A stretch of DNA of 64,000 bases from Haloferax mucosum ATCC BAA-1512 (GTDB lineage: Archaea > Halobacteriota > Halobacteria > Halobacteriales > Haloferacaceae), in the NCBI RefSeq assembly GCF_000337815.1, contig NZ_AOLN01000011.1:434001-498000 (forward strand), in the 5' to 3' direction. The notes beneath the pieces were generated by a model. It was not told the DNA's origin. It ran no database searches and saw only the letters and a program-made list of their open reading frames with translations. Position numbers and translations under genes: made by a program. Below, in pieces: positions 35,763 to 45,111 of the stretch. Within the stretch, counting starts at the first letter, position 1. Every line of letters begins with the position of its first letter.

Positions 35763-38330
35763 ATGCGAACAGCGGACCTAACGAGCCTGCCTACGGGCGT
35801 TCCCGAGGCCCTCCACGACGAGGGTATCGAGGAGTTGTATCCGCCGCAGGCCGAGGCCGTCGAGGCCGGCCTGACCGACGGCGAAAGCCTCGTCGCCGCC
35901 GTCCCGACGGCGAGCGGGAAGACGCTCGTCGCCGAACTCGCAATGCTGTCGAGCGTCGCGCGAGGAGGGAAAGCGCTCTACATCGTCCCGCTCAGAGCGC
36001 TCGCCTCCGAGAAGAAAGCCGAGTTCGAACGGTGGGAAGAGTACGGCATCGACGTTGGCGTCTCGACGGGCAACTACGAGTCCAGCGGTGAGTGGCTCTC
36101 CTCGCGCGACATCATCGTCGCCACCTCCGAGAAAGTGGACTCGCTCGTCCGCAACAACGCGGCGTGGATGGACCAACTCTCGTGTGTCGTCGCCGACGAA
36201 GTCCACCTCGTCAACGACCGTAACCGCGGTCCGACGCTCGAAGTGACGCTGGCGAAACTCCGCCGACTCAACCCGGACTTGCAGGTCGTTGCGCTCTCGG
36301 CGACCGTCGGCAACGCGGGCGAAGTCGCCGAGTGGCTAGACGCTGAACTCGTCCAGTCCGACTGGCGTCCCATCGACCTCAAGATGGGCGTTCACTACGG
36401 CAACGCCATCAACTTCGACGACGGGAGCCAGCGCGAAGTTTCGGTCGGTCGCGGCGAACGACAAGCGCCTGCCCTCGTCGCGGACGCTCTCGACGGTGAC
36501 GACGACGACGACCAAGGGTCGTCGCTCGTCTTCGTCAACTCCCGACGCAACGCGGAGTCTGCGGCCCGGCGGATGGCCGACGTGACAGAACAGTACATCA
36601 CGGGCGACGAACGCGGCGAACTCGCACAGTTGGCCGCCGAGATACGCGACGTCTCCGACACCGAGACGTCCGAGGACCTCGCCAACGTCGTCGCCAAGGG
36701 CGCGGCGTTCCACCACGCCGGGCTTGCCTCGGAACACCGAACGCTCGTAGAAGACGCCTTCCGCGACCGACTCATCAAGTGTATCTCGGCGACGCCGACG
36801 CTCGCCGCCGGTGTCAACACCCCGAGTCGGCGCGTCATCGTCCGCGATTGGCAACGTTACGACGGCGACTACGGCGGCATGAAACCGCTCGACGTGCTCG
36901 AAGTCCACCAGATGATGGGTCGCGCCGGTCGCCCCGGACTCGACCCCTACGGCGAGGCGGTCTTACTCGCGTCCGACGCCGACACCCGCGACGAACTGTT
37001 CGAGCGGTACATCTGGGCCGAAGCGGAAAACGTGCGCTCGAAACTGGCGGCCGAGCCCGCACTTCGGACGCACCTGCTCGCAACCGTCGCCTCCGGGTTC
37101 GCACACACCCGCGAGGGCCTGCTCGAATTTCTCGACCAGACGCTCTACGCCACGCAAACCGACGACCCGGAGCGACTTGGACAGGTCACAGACCGCGTGC
37201 TCGACTACCTCGACGTGAACGGCTTCATCGAATTTGAAGGCGAGACCATCAAGGCGACGCCGGTCGGACACACCGTCTCGCGGCTCTATCTCGACCCGAT
37301 GAGCGCCGCCGAAATCATCGACGGGCTGGAGTGGGGTGCGAAACACCGCTCGGAGAAACTGCGAGCGCTCGCGGGCGAGACGCCCGAGAAGACGAAACGA
37401 GAGAAGACGAAACGAGAGAAGACGAAACGAGAGAAGACGAAACGAGAGAAGACGAAACGAGAGAAGACGAAACGAGAGAAGACGAAGCAAGAGACAGCCG
37501 ACGACTCCACCGGGTTCCAGCGAGCGAGCGAGATGGTCTCGGCGGGCGGAGGCGGAGACGGAAACAACTGCGGTGGCGACGCTGACGATAGCGGTAACGG
37601 CGACACTGTCGAGGAGTTCGAGACCGACCAGACCTACCCGACCCCGCTCGGTCTCTACCACCTCGTCTGCCGGACGCCGGACATGTACCAACTGTACCTG
37701 AAGTCCGGCGATAGAGAGACCTACACCGAACTGTGCTACGAACGCGAACCCGAGTTCCTCGGGCGCGTCCCCTCGGAGTACGAAGACGTCGCCTTCGAAG
37801 ACTGGCTCTCGGCGCTCAAAACCGCCACCCTACTCGAAGACTGGGTTGGAGAGGTTGACGAAAGTCGAATCACGGAGCGCTATGGGGTCGGCCCGGGCGA
37901 CATCCGCGGGAAGGTCGAAACCGCCGAGTGGCTCTTGGGTGCGGCCGAGCGGCTCGCCTCCGAACTCGACCTCGACGCGGTGTACGCGGTCCGAGAGGCG
38001 AAAAAGCGCGTCGAGTACGGCGTCGGCGAAGAACTGCTCGACCTCGCCGGCGTCCGCGGTGTCGGTCGAAAGCGCGCCCGCCGGCTCTTCGAAGCGGGTG
38101 TCGAGACCCGCGCCGACCTCCGCGAGGCAGACAAATCGCGGATTCTCGCCGCGCTCCGCGGCCGCCGCAAGACCGCCGAGAACATCCTCGAAGCGGCGGG
38201 TCGAAAGAATCCGTCGATGGACGACATCGACGAATCGGACGCGCCGGACGACGCGGTCCCCGACGATTCGGGCTTCGAGACGGCGAAAGACCGCGCCGAC
38301 CAGCAGGCCAGCCTCGGTGATTTCGAATGA
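35763..38330 (+). CDS. hel308: ATP-dependent DNA helicase Hel308 with repetitive insertion
   Basis: 855 aa Ski2-like 3'-to-5' helicase acting on stalled forks and recombination intermediates. Q motif [12 protein letters not shown], Walker A PTASGKT, DEVH box ADEVHLV, SATVGN, and motif [13 protein letters not shown] are all intact. The winged-helix and ratchet domains follow, and the C-terminus has a helix-hairpin-helix ([22 protein letters not shown]). Between the winged helix and the ratchet domain sits a low-complexity insertion of about 80 residues that starts with seven copies of [10 protein letters not shown] (about residues 542-576) and continues with a Gly/Asp-rich stretch. Most Hel308 proteins have a short loop there. 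Its stop overlaps the cgi121 start (ATGA). Confidence 0.95.
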   Translation: MRTADLTSLPTGVPEALHDEGIEELYPPQAEAVEAGLTDGESLVAAVPTASGKTLVAELAMLSSVARGGKALYIVPLRALASEKKAEFERWEEYGIDVGVSTGNYESSGEWLSSRDIIVATSEKVDSLVRNNAAWMDQLSCVVADEVHLVNDRNRGPTLEVTLAKLRRLNPDLQVVALSATVGNAGEVAEWLDAELVQSDWRPIDLKMGVHYGNAINFDDGSQREVSVGRGERQAPALVADALDGDDDDDQGSSLVFVNSRRNAESAARRMADVTEQYITGDERGELAQLAAEIRDVSDTETSEDLANVVAKGAAFHHAGLASEHRTLVEDAFRDRLIKCISATPTLAAGVNTPSRRVIVRDWQRYDGDYGGMKPLDVLEVHQMMGRAGRPGLDPYGEAVLLASDADTRDELFERYIWAEAENVRSKLAAEPALRTHLLATVASGFAHTREGLLEFLDQTLYATQTDDPERLGQVTDRVLDYLDVNGFIEFEGETIKATPVGHTVSRLYLDPMSAAEIIDGLEWGAKHRSEKLRALAGETPEKTKREKTKREKTKREKTKREKTKREKTKREKTKQETADDSTGFQRASEMVSAGGGGDGNNCGGDADDSGNGDTVEEFETDQTYPTPLGLYHLVCRTPDMYQLYLKSGDRETYTELCYEREPEFLGRVPSEYEDVAFEDWLSALKTATLLEDWVGEVDESRITERYGVGPGDIRGKVETAEWLLGAAERLASELDLDAVYAVREAKKRVEYGVGEELLDLAGVRGVGRKRARRLFEAGVETRADLREADKSRILAALRGRRKTAENILEAAGRKNPSMDDIDESDAPDDAVPDDSGFETAKDRADQQASLGDFE
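37386..37490 (+). repeat. 15-bp in-frame minisatellite, seven copies, inside hel308
   Basis: Unit GAGAAGACGAAACGA repeated head to tail at 37386, 37401, 37416, 37431, 37446, 37461 and 37476. The first six units are identical and the seventh ends GAAGCAA. It encodes EKTKR x6 then EKTKQ. Multiple-of-three unit length keeps the frame whatever the copy number, so the number probably varies between strains. Confidence 0.95.
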
Positions 38331-38821
38331 GAGTACTCGAAGCAAACGCGACCGTCTCCGACCTCGACGCGTTCATCGCCACCGTCGGAGCAGTCGCAGA
38401 CGACACGGAAGCGACGATTCAAGCGTTCGATGCACGGTACATCGTGGACCGCGACCATCTCGAACGGGCGGTCGAACTCGCCGACCGAGCCATCTCTCGC
38501 GGCAACGAAATCGCCCGCGACCGCGCCGTCGAGTTCATCCTCTACGCCAGCGGTCGCCGCCAGATTAATCGCGCCTTCGAAATCGGTGTCAGCGATGGAA
38601 CGCACCCCGTCGTTATCGTCATCGACGGCGGCGACGAACCAGCGGCGGAGGCCGCGCTGTTCGACCGCCTCGACCTCACGCCCGCGGAAACACTCGGCAA
38701 CTACGACGAATCGCTCGTCTGCGACTTTTTCGACATCGGCGACGAGGAACGTGCCATGGCAGACGACGACCTCGCCGCACTCGTCAAAGAACGCGTAGCA
38801 CTCCTCGCGGTTGACCGCTGA
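38327..38821 (+). CDS. cgi121: KEOPS complex subunit Cgi121
   Basis: 164 aa. Cgi121 is the tRNA-CCA-binding subunit of KEOPS, which makes N6-threonylcarbamoyl-adenosine on tRNA. The segment [27 protein letters not shown] and [20 protein letters not shown] are typical of the archaeal subunit. It overlaps the hel308 stop by 4 nt, so helicase and KEOPS subunit are co-expressed. The other KEOPS genes are not in the window. Confidence 0.9.
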   Translation: MRVLEANATVSDLDAFIATVGAVADDTEATIQAFDARYIVDRDHLERAVELADRAISRGNEIARDRAVEFILYASGRRQINRAFEIGVSDGTHPVVIVIDGGDEPAAEAALFDRLDLTPAETLGNYDESLVCDFFDIGDEERAMADDDLAALVKERVALLAVDR

Positions 38822-38899
38822 AAAGAGACGAGCGTCGAACGGTGACTCTACTCCGATATCTTCCGCTTTCGGAGTTTGAGTGAACTGAGAACACTAATT

Positions 38900-38957
38900 C
38901 TCCACCCGAAACGGTCCCCCACGGGTTCAGAATGTCACCCCTTCGTTTCAACTGGAG
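38900..38957. other. Inverted pair of ORB-like elements next to tRNA-Gln
   Basis: A half-conserved ORB on the plus strand (CTCCACCCGAAACG, 38900-38913) faces a full ORB on the minus strand (38937-38957; read CTCCAGTTGAAACGAAGGGG plus T), 23 bp apart. The full site is identical over 21 bp to the one at 21995-22015. The arrangement resembles the inverted ORBs of an origin but without an AT-rich centre. Confidence 0.55.
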
Positions 38958-38996
38958 AACAGGGGACAGCATCGCCCCGAAAGGTGTAGAGAACGG

Positions 38997-39048
38997 AAAA
39001 AGTCACACCAGGATTCGAACTTCCGGGAGTCACCTCCCGACGTTCGAA
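38997..39048 (-). terminator. Possible terminator of the tRNA-Gln transcript
   Basis: On the minus strand, after the tRNA, there is a hairpin made of CGGGAG / CTCCCG (39024-39039) extended by an outer TTCGAAC / GTTCGAA pair (39014-39020 with 39042-39048), followed 12 nt later by T5 at 39001-38997. Archaea mostly need only the T-run, so the hairpin may have another role. Confidence 0.35.
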
Positions 39049-39083
39049 CTGTTTGACCAGTATAGTCCCACCAGGATTCGAAC
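39001..39083 (+). repeat. Direct duplication of the tRNA-Gln 3' end
   Basis: Bases 39001-39020 repeat 39064-39083 (3' acceptor strand plus T-arm of tRNA-Gln) with 19 of 20 identities, offset 63 bp. The outer copy has no matching 5' half and its T-stem does not pair, so it is not a second tRNA. Such 3'-end copies are what integration into a tRNA gene leaves behind, or a failed tandem duplication. Confidence 0.6.
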
Positions 39084-39135
39084 CTGGGTCGTTGCCCCCA
39101 GAAGGCAACAGGATTGGCCACTACCCCATGGGACT
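39063..39135 (-). tRNA. tRNA-Gln (anticodon CUG)
   Basis: 73 nt without encoded CCA. Acceptor stem AGTCCCA pairs with TGGGACT, discriminator A. Anticodon stem TTGCC/GGCAA closes the loop TTCTGGG, giving anticodon CUG. T-arm is CCAGG-TTCGAAT-CCTGG. No intron. A TATA-like GTTTACAAC lies upstream on the minus strand (about 39166-39174). Confidence 0.93.
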
Positions 39136-39267
39136 TCGCATCGTTTCGTACTTCGTCGGTAGTTGTAAACGTTGCGTGTCGGTTCGCCCATGCCATATAG
39201 TGCCAGTCAACCGAACAGACGTGCATAAACCACCAACTATTTGCACCAGTTCTATCCATTGTCGTGT

Positions 39268-39840
39268 ATGTACGTCGGACGATTCGTCGTCGTCGGTCCC
39301 GGAATCGGTGCCTACCGCGTCTCCTCTCGGTCCTTCCCGAATCGACGGGTTATGGACCGAGACGGAACCCTGACCGTCGGGCCGACGCCCGATGCTCCAG
39401 AGACTGATAACCCCTACATCGCCTACAACTGCGTCCGCGAGGGCGGCGACTACGTCGTCGTCGGAAACGGGTCACAAGTCGACCCTATCGCCGAAAAACT
39501 CGACCTCGGCTACACGCCGCGCGACGCGCTCGTCGAGATTCTGCTCGCGCTCGACTACGAGAAAGACGACTACGACACGCCGCGTATCGCGGGCGTCGTC
39601 GGTGCCGAGGACGCGTACATCGGCATCGTTCGCAAGGACGCACTCCTCGTGACGGCAGTCGAAGAACCGACGCTCGTTGCGACCTACGAAGCGGACGAAC
39701 CGCGAGCGTTCGACCTGTCGGCCGACACCGCCGCCGACGCCGCCCGCGAACTCTACGACCACGAGTTCGAACACGCAGTCTGTGCCGCCGCGGCGACGGT
39801 CACCGACTCGGTCGAGACCGCCTTCTACAACGGCAACTAA
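39268..39840 (+). CDS. purO: Archaeal IMP cyclohydrolase
   Basis: 190 aa PurO, which closes the last ring of IMP in purine synthesis and in many archaea replaces the cyclohydrolase part of PurH. The N-terminus [10 protein letters not shown] and the [10 protein letters not shown] and [24 protein letters not shown] stretches are diagnostic. The ATG at 39268 is preferred to the upstream in-frame start at 39241. It starts a short run with the phosphoesterase gene 69 nt downstream. Confidence 0.95.
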   Translation: MYVGRFVVVGPGIGAYRVSSRSFPNRRVMDRDGTLTVGPTPDAPETDNPYIAYNCVREGGDYVVVGNGSQVDPIAEKLDLGYTPRDALVEILLALDYEKDDYDTPRIAGVVGAEDAYIGIVRKDALLVTAVEEPTLVATYEADEPRAFDLSADTAADAARELYDHEFEHAVCAAAATVTDSVETAFYNGN

Positions 39841-39909
39841 TCGAGCCGAGTCGGCACCGTCGCCGATACCGGCCTCGAATTTTTCACTCGCGCGAGCCAA
39901 TCGCAAGCT

Positions 39910-40569
39910 ATGCGTCTGGGCATTATTTCGGACGTGCACGGAAACCTCCCGGCACTCGATACCGTCCTCGAATCGATGCCACCGGTCGATAGACTAGTCT
40001 GTGCGGGTGACGTGGTGGGGTACAACCCCTGGCCCGAAGAATGCGTGACGACACTGGCAAATCGAAACGTTCCGACGGTCTCCGGCAACCACGACCGGGC
40101 AGTCGCGGCCGCGACGGGCTTTCGGTTCAACAGCATGGCCGCCGCGGGCGTTGATTTCGCCCGCGAAGCGCTCTCTTCCGAGTCGCTCGATTGGCTCGAC
40201 TCGCTCCCAGAGACGCGGACTGTCGCCGACGACCGCGTTCGAATCGTCCACGGCCATCCCGACGACCCCGACCGCTACACCTATCCGGATGACTTCTCCC
40301 CAGCACTGCTCTCGGGGGAAGACCTCCTCGTGTTGGGACACACCCACGTCCAAGCGTACGAGCGCTACGACGAAGGAATCGTATTGAACCCTGGAAGCGT
40401 CGGCCAACCCCGCGACGGCGACCCGCGAGCGGCCTACTCGGTGGTTGACCTCGATTCGATGACGGTCGAAGAACACCGTGTCAACTACGATATCGACCGC
40501 GTCGCAGAGCGTGTCAGCGAGGTCGGGCTACCGAAACGGCTGGCGAGTCGGCTCTACGAAGGAGCGTGA
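39910..40569 (+). CDS. Metallophosphoesterase (YfcE/MJ0936-like)
   Basis: 219 aa calcineurin-like phosphoesterase. Metal-site motifs are ISDVHGNLPAL, CAGDVVGYNPWP, SGNHDRAV, HGHPDDP and LGHTHVQ, then NPGSVGQPRDGDPRAAY typical of the YfcE-like subgroup. Hydrolyses phosphodiesters; physiological substrate unknown. Convergent with tnaA. Confidence 0.9.
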   Translation: MRLGIISDVHGNLPALDTVLESMPPVDRLVCAGDVVGYNPWPEECVTTLANRNVPTVSGNHDRAVAAATGFRFNSMAAAGVDFAREALSSESLDWLDSLPETRTVADDRVRIVHGHPDDPDRYTYPDDFSPALLSGEDLLVLGHTHVQAYERYDEGIVLNPGSVGQPRDGDPRAAYSVVDLDSMTVEEHRVNYDIDRVAERVSEVGLPKRLASRLYEGA

Positions 40570-40611
40570 CGCGAAAATCGGGGGGAATGGAGTATCGAGA
40601 GCCGATGCCAG

Positions 40612-41958
40612 TCAGTTCGAGACGGGTTTCAGTCTCGCCGAGAAGTGCCGAAGCTCTTTCATCGGCGGTTCCTCGACGATTTCGAGGCCGTCGTACTCGT
40701 CGGCGTTCGCCATCGCCTCGGCGGCCGTCTCGGCGATGTGTTCTAGGTGTTCGCGGCTGTAGGTGCGCCGCGGGAGCGCGAGGCGCACGAGGTCCGGACG
40801 GTCCGTTCCGGGGAAGGCGAATCCACCGAGTTCGACACCGCGGACGCCGCCCTCGCGGTAGAGCGCGCACACGAGGGCCTGTCCGGGGAACTGTTCTTTC
40901 GGAATGTGCGAGAATATCTCGCTGGCGTCGAGGTAGACGGCGTGGCCGCCAGTCGGGAGGTAGACCGGGACATCTGCCTCGGAGAGCAAGTCGCCCAGTT
41001 CGGCCACCTGTTCGACGCGCTCGCCGACGTAGGGCGGCGTGACCGCCTCACGGAGACCGACGGCCATCGCTTCGATGTCTCGACCCGAGAGACCGCCGTA
41101 CGTGGGGAAGCCTTCGTAGAGAATTGCACGCTGTTTTGCGTGTTCGAATATCGCCTCGTCGTTCATCGCCGCGAAACCACCGATGTTGACGAGGGCGTCT
41201 TTCTTCCCCGACATCGTGATGGCGTCGGCGTGCTCGAACTGTTCGCGCGCGATTTCGGCGATAGAGGCGTCTTCGTAGCCCTGCTCGTGGGTCTTGATGA
41301 AGTGGGCGTTCTCGGCGAACCGGCAGGCGTCGATGACGAACAGCGCGTCGATATCGCGGGCGAACTCGGCCGTCGCGCGGATGTTCTCCATCGAAACCGG
41401 CTGTCCGGCGACGGAGTTGTTCGTGATGGTGAGGACGACGACCGGAATGGAGTCCGCGCCGACTTCCTCAACGAGCGCGCGCCCCGCGTCGAGGTCGAAG
41501 TTACCCTTGAACGACGCTGTCGAGTCGGGGTCGCGGGAGGCGGGCGAGGGGCAATCGACCGGTTCCGCGCCTTGGTTGACGATGTGTGCCCGCGTCGTGT
41601 CGAAATGAGAGTTGTTCGGGACGACGTCGCCGTCTTCAAGGAGGACGCCGTAAAGGACGTTTTCCGCGCCGCGACCTTGGTGGGTCGGAACGACGTGTTC
41701 GAACCCCATGACGTCGTGGACGGACTCGGCGAGGTTGGCGAACGAGTCGCTTCCTGCATACGCCTCGTCGCCGCGAATCATCGCCGCCCACTGGTCCGCC
41801 GACATGGTTCCGGTGCCGGAGTCGGTCAGTAAGTCGATGTAGACGTCACGAGCATCGAGGTTGAAGACGTTGTACCCCGCCTGTTCGATGGCGGACTCCC
41901 GCTCCTCGCGGGAGGGAAGAGTGATGGGTTCAACCATCTTCGCTTTGTACGAGCGCAT
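40612..41958 (-). CDS. tnaA: Tryptophanase
   Basis: 448 aa PLP-dependent beta-eliminating lyase cleaving tryptophan to indole, pyruvate and ammonia. Recognisable parts are NNSHFDTTRAHIVNQGAEPVD, the TITNNSVAGQPVSMENIRA segment, and the PLP lysine in MSGKKDALVNIGG. Tyrosine phenol-lyase is the close relative; the overall match is to tryptophanase. ATG at 41958 is chosen, with a TATA-like GCATTATTCTT (about 41985-41995, minus strand) giving a near-leaderless start. Haloarchaeal tnaA is thought to come from bacteria. Lies downstream of lysC on the same strand but 267 nt away with its own promoter. Confidence 0.93.
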   Translation of the reverse strand: MRSYKAKMVEPITLPSREERESAIEQAGYNVFNLDARDVYIDLLTDSGTGTMSADQWAAMIRGDEAYAGSDSFANLAESVHDVMGFEHVVPTHQGRGAENVLYGVLLEDGDVVPNNSHFDTTRAHIVNQGAEPVDCPSPASRDPDSTASFKGNFDLDAGRALVEEVGADSIPVVVLTITNNSVAGQPVSMENIRATAEFARDIDALFVIDACRFAENAHFIKTHEQGYEDASIAEIAREQFEHADAITMSGKKDALVNIGGFAAMNDEAIFEHAKQRAILYEGFPTYGGLSGRDIEAMAVGLREAVTPPYVGERVEQVAELGDLLSEADVPVYLPTGGHAVYLDASEIFSHIPKEQFPGQALVCALYREGGVRGVELGGFAFPGTDRPDLVRLALPRRTYSREHLEHIAETAAEAMANADEYDGLEIVEEPPMKELRHFSARLKPVSN

Positions 41959-42225
41959 ATCACCACTCACGCCCGCGAATGTGAAGAATAATGCAGGCGG
42001 GAAAACGGGGTTAGAAGCCATTTTCTCGGCGTTTTCGGACGGTTCTGTGCATCGGTGTGCTCGCCTGTGTTGGTGACACCCACGGACAGGCAGTCCTGGC
42101 CGACTTCGCCAGTCGGCAACTCGGTAGCGAATCGACGCAAATCGCCCGGTTGGAAGAGTAATACGGTGTTGACCGCGCCCCGACAGAACACTCAAATCGG
42201 CGTCGGAGAGCGCGGTCGAATCGGC

Positions 42226-43404
42226 TTAGAATTCGTTTTGGATGATTTCGAGTGTGTCTTCGCGGTCGGCCCACGCGACGAAGATAGCAACGGAGGTTGC
42301 GGAGGTGATGACGTCGTGAATATTGATACCCGCCTCGGAGAGCGGTCGGACGATTTCGAGGATGACGCCCGGACGGTTCGGCAGTTCTCCGCCGGTGACA
42401 CGAATCACGGCGATGTCGTCATCGACGGTGACAGACGAGAGGGCTTCGTCGGCGACAACGCGGTCGTGAAGCACCGCCTCAGCCTGATTCGAGGCGTCTT
42501 CGCGGACGTAGAGCGTGATAGAGTCCATGCCGGATGCGACCGACTCGACGTTGATATCCTCGTCGCGGAGGGCGACAGAGAGGTCCGCGAGGATGCCCGG
42601 TCGGTTTCGAATCGCCCGCCCGGCGACGGTGAGACATGCCAACGGCTCTTCTTGCATGTCGATGAGGTTGTGGAACTCGCCTTCGATGAGCGTCCCGCCG
42701 GTGAGTAAGTCGCCGTGTTGGTAGTGGACGACGCGAACGTCGAGCGCTTCGTCTTTGTAAGAGAGTGCTGACGGTGCGACGACCTCAGCACCACGGAACG
42801 AGAGGTTCCGGAGTTCGTCAACGGTGATTCGGCCGACGTTTCGCGCGCCCTCCACGACGCGGGGGTCGCCGGTCATGACGCCCTCGACGTCGGTCACGAT
42901 GACGACCTCGTCGGCGTCCATGTACTTTCCGAGCATCACGGCGGTCGTGTCGGAGCCACCGCGACCGAGAGTCGTGATTTCACCGGCGTGGTTCTGCGCG
43001 AGGAAACCAGTGATAACCGGCACGACGCCGTCTAACTCCGAGGCGAGTTTCGCGGCGCGCTGTTGGGTCGCTTCGACATCGACTTCGCCGAGGTCGTTTG
43101 CGATGACCGGCCAGTCGTCCGCGCCGGGTTCCAGAAAGAGCGCGTCAACACCGCGGGCCGCGAGCGCCGCCTTGAGCATGCGAACGCTGGTTCGTTCGCC
43201 CATCGAGACGATTTCGGCGCGGTCTCTGTCGTCGGCTTCGAACTTGATTTCGTCGAGTAAGTCATCCGTCGTCGAACCCATCGCGGAGGCGACGACGGCT
43301 ATCTCGTGTCCTGCTTCGACGGCCGCGGCGATGGAGTCCGCGGCGCGATTGATTCGGTCACCGCTCCCGAGCGAGGTGCCGCCGAACTTTGCGACTACGC
43401 GCAT
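42226..43404 (-). CDS. lysC: Aspartate kinase
   Basis: 392 aa; phosphorylates aspartate, first step to threonine, methionine and (in bacteria-like pathways) lysine. N-terminal kinase motif VAKFGGTSLGSGDRI, catalytic region TLGRGGSDTTAVML, and SMGERTSVRML. Two C-terminal ACT domains (about residues 255-390; the last includes GVILEIVRPLSEAGINIHDV) indicate feedback control by an amino acid. ATG at 43404. A TATA-like TATAATTATA at 43476-43485 serves this gene or the divergent one. Confidence 0.95.
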   Translation of the reverse strand: MRVVAKFGGTSLGSGDRINRAADSIAAAVEAGHEIAVVASAMGSTTDDLLDEIKFEADDRDRAEIVSMGERTSVRMLKAALAARGVDALFLEPGADDWPVIANDLGEVDVEATQQRAAKLASELDGVVPVITGFLAQNHAGEITTLGRGGSDTTAVMLGKYMDADEVVIVTDVEGVMTGDPRVVEGARNVGRITVDELRNLSFRGAEVVAPSALSYKDEALDVRVVHYQHGDLLTGGTLIEGEFHNLIDMQEEPLACLTVAGRAIRNRPGILADLSVALRDEDINVESVASGMDSITLYVREDASNQAEAVLHDRVVADEALSSVTVDDDIAVIRVTGGELPNRPGVILEIVRPLSEAGINIHDVITSATSVAIFVAWADREDTLEIIQNEF

Positions 43405-43560
43405 CGTTCCACCGCCGGGACGTGTCGCTGAGCCGCTCGATGTACAGACATGCGAGGGGCTAACGCAGGTGGACGTATAATTATATCCTCCGTTTCAACG
43501 GTTGCCGACACCACCGAATCCGCCGCCGAGACGGCCCCTCGACCTTCTTCCGTGCTGAAG

Positions 43561-43568
43561 TTTATAAA
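43561..43568 (+). promoter_or_regulatory. TATA-like box of the acetyltransferase-like gene
   Basis: TTTATAAA centred 27 nt before the ATG at 43591, deciding that start against the longer frame from 43450. Confidence 0.6.
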
Positions 43569-43590
43569 CCAAGGCGCGGAACGACTAGGT

Positions 43591-44019
43591 ATGAAAGTCA
43601 GAGACGCCGTCGAAGCGGACGCCGAGGCCCTCGCCGCCGTCGCCGACGCGCCAAAACGAGCGATGCGTCGGTTGATACGCGACCGAACGGTCCGTATCGC
43701 AACCGCTGAAACCGATGCCGACCCGAACGCCGACGCGCCGGTCGTCGATGACTCGGTGCTCGGCTTCGTCGGATTCGACGTACGAGATGGCGTCCTTCAC
43801 GTAACCCGACTCGGCGGGACCGAAGATGCGGTTCGACGACTCCTCGAAGAACCCCTCCGGTTCGCCAGCAGTGAGCACCTGCCGGTCGAGGTGCTCGTCC
43901 TCGAATCCGAGACACCGCTCCAAACGGCAGTCGAGCACGTCGGCTTCGAACGAGTCGGATACGGTCCGAATTTCGACGGAACCCCGACGGTTCGGTACTA
44001 TCTCGACGAAACGAACTAA
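43591..44019 (+). CDS. GNAT-like acetyltransferase domain protein
   Basis: 142 aa. MKVRDAVEADAEALAAVADAP at the N-terminus is the usual GNAT opening, followed by VLGFVGFDVRDGVLHVTRLGG and, at the end, TAVEHVGFERVGYGPNFDG. The acetyl-CoA-binding Q/R-x2-G-x-G/A loop is not convincing, so catalytic activity is uncertain. Substrate unknown. Divergent from lysC. Confidence 0.7.
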   Translation: MKVRDAVEADAEALAAVADAPKRAMRRLIRDRTVRIATAETDADPNADAPVVDDSVLGFVGFDVRDGVLHVTRLGGTEDAVRRLLEEPLRFASSEHLPVEVLVLESETPLQTAVEHVGFERVGYGPNFDGTPTVRYYLDETN

Positions 44020-44133
44020 TCGACGCGGCGTCTCTCACCTTTCGATAGTCGGCAGAGCGCATACATGCGTGTCTCTCTTTTGAGAACCTATGACAACCAG
44101 ATGTACTGCTCGGCAGTTGGACGGTGACTGTCT

Positions 44134-44943
44134 GTGACGTCAATACAGGACGTTTTCGTCTCCATTGCCGGGTCGAATCCCGTGATGCAGGGTCTCGTGG
44201 GGGGACTCGTCATCGCCGGTCTGAACATGGTCGGTGCACTCCTCATTTTGGTGTGGCGCGACCCGTCGAAGCGGTCGCTCGATACACTTCTCGGCTTCGC
44301 GGCCGGTGTCATGCTCGCGGCGAGTTTCACGAGTCTCATCCTTCCGGGTATCGAGGCCGCGGGCGGGAATCCGATTCCCGTACTCGTCGGATTCGTCATC
44401 GGCGTTCTCGTTCTCGACCAAGCGGACCTGTGGATTCCACACGTCCACATCCTCGTCACCGGGAAGACGCGCACCGAAAGCCCCGAAGCGGACCAGAAAA
44501 TGGCCTCTGTCGTCCTCTTTATCATCGCCATTACGATTCACAACATGCCGGAAGGTCTCGCGGTCGGCGTCGGATTCGGCTCTGGCGACCTCGGAACCGC
44601 CATCCCACTGATGCTCGCAATCGGTATCCAGAACATTCCCGAAGGACTCGCCGTCTCTATCGCCGCCGTCAACGCCGGGCTTCGAGACACGACGTACGCG
44701 ACGTTCGCGGGAATCCGCGCCGGATTGGTCGAGATTCCACTCGCCGTGTTCGGTGCGTGGGCCATCCAATACGCCGAAACGCTCCTCCCGTACGCGATGG
44801 GGTTCGCCGCGGGTGCGATGTTGTTCGTCATCTCGGACGAAATCGTCCCTGAGACGCACGCGAACGGCTACGAGCGGGTGGCGACGTTCGGAACCATGGC
44901 CGGCGTCATCGTGATGCTCTATCTGGACGTGACGCTCGGGTGA
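44134..44943 (+). CDS. ZIP family divalent metal transporter
   Basis: 269 aa, about eight membrane segments. The zinc-site helices show HNMPEGLAVGVGFG and QNIPEGLAVSI, with a cytoplasmic loop VHILVTGKTRTESPEAD before the first. Imports Zn2+, Fe2+ or Mn2+ (family knowledge). Start is GTG at 44134; no suitable ATG is nearby in frame. Convergent with the PolD small-subunit gene. Confidence 0.92.
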   Translation: MTSIQDVFVSIAGSNPVMQGLVGGLVIAGLNMVGALLILVWRDPSKRSLDTLLGFAAGVMLAASFTSLILPGIEAAGGNPIPVLVGFVIGVLVLDQADLWIPHVHILVTGKTRTESPEADQKMASVVLFIIAITIHNMPEGLAVGVGFGSGDLGTAIPLMLAIGIQNIPEGLAVSIAAVNAGLRDTTYATFAGIRAGLVEIPLAVFGAWAIQYAETLLPYAMGFAAGAMLFVISDEIVPETHANGYERVATFGTMAGVIVMLYLDVTLG

Positions 44944-45004
44944 AGGGAAACACGCGGATGAACGCGGGAACACGCGAACAGCGAAGACTGAGGGACCGTC
45001 CGAG

Positions 45005-45025
45005 TTCGAGTGGAAGCAAAGGGGT
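45005..45025 (+). other. ORB-like element (weaker), between convergent genes
   Basis: TTCGAGTGGAAGCAAAGGGG plus T matches an ideal TTCCAGTGGAAACGAAGGGG plus T at 18 of 21 positions. It lies in the 168-nt gap between the ZIP and PolD genes, 4.4 kb from the orc1 start. Confidence 0.45.
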
Positions 45026-45111
45026 TCGGAGAACGGCCGAACAGACTCAGTGCGTGTTCTGAATCGCCAAAGAGAACACCCGGGACGGCTCAAACGACCG
45101 CTGTGCCCGTC

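Noticed and set aside
37386-37490. CRISPR-like array of short repeats
   Set aside because: Units are 15 bp, head to tail with no spacers, and lie in frame inside hel308.
39001-39060. Second tRNA gene downstream of tRNA-Gln
   Set aside because: Only the 3' acceptor and loop are repeated; the T-stem does not pair and no 5' half exists.
44124-44852. 242-codon plus-strand frame overlapping the ZIP transporter
   Set aside because: Out-of-frame shadow with Arg/His-rich composition; the ZIP frame has the metal-site motifs.
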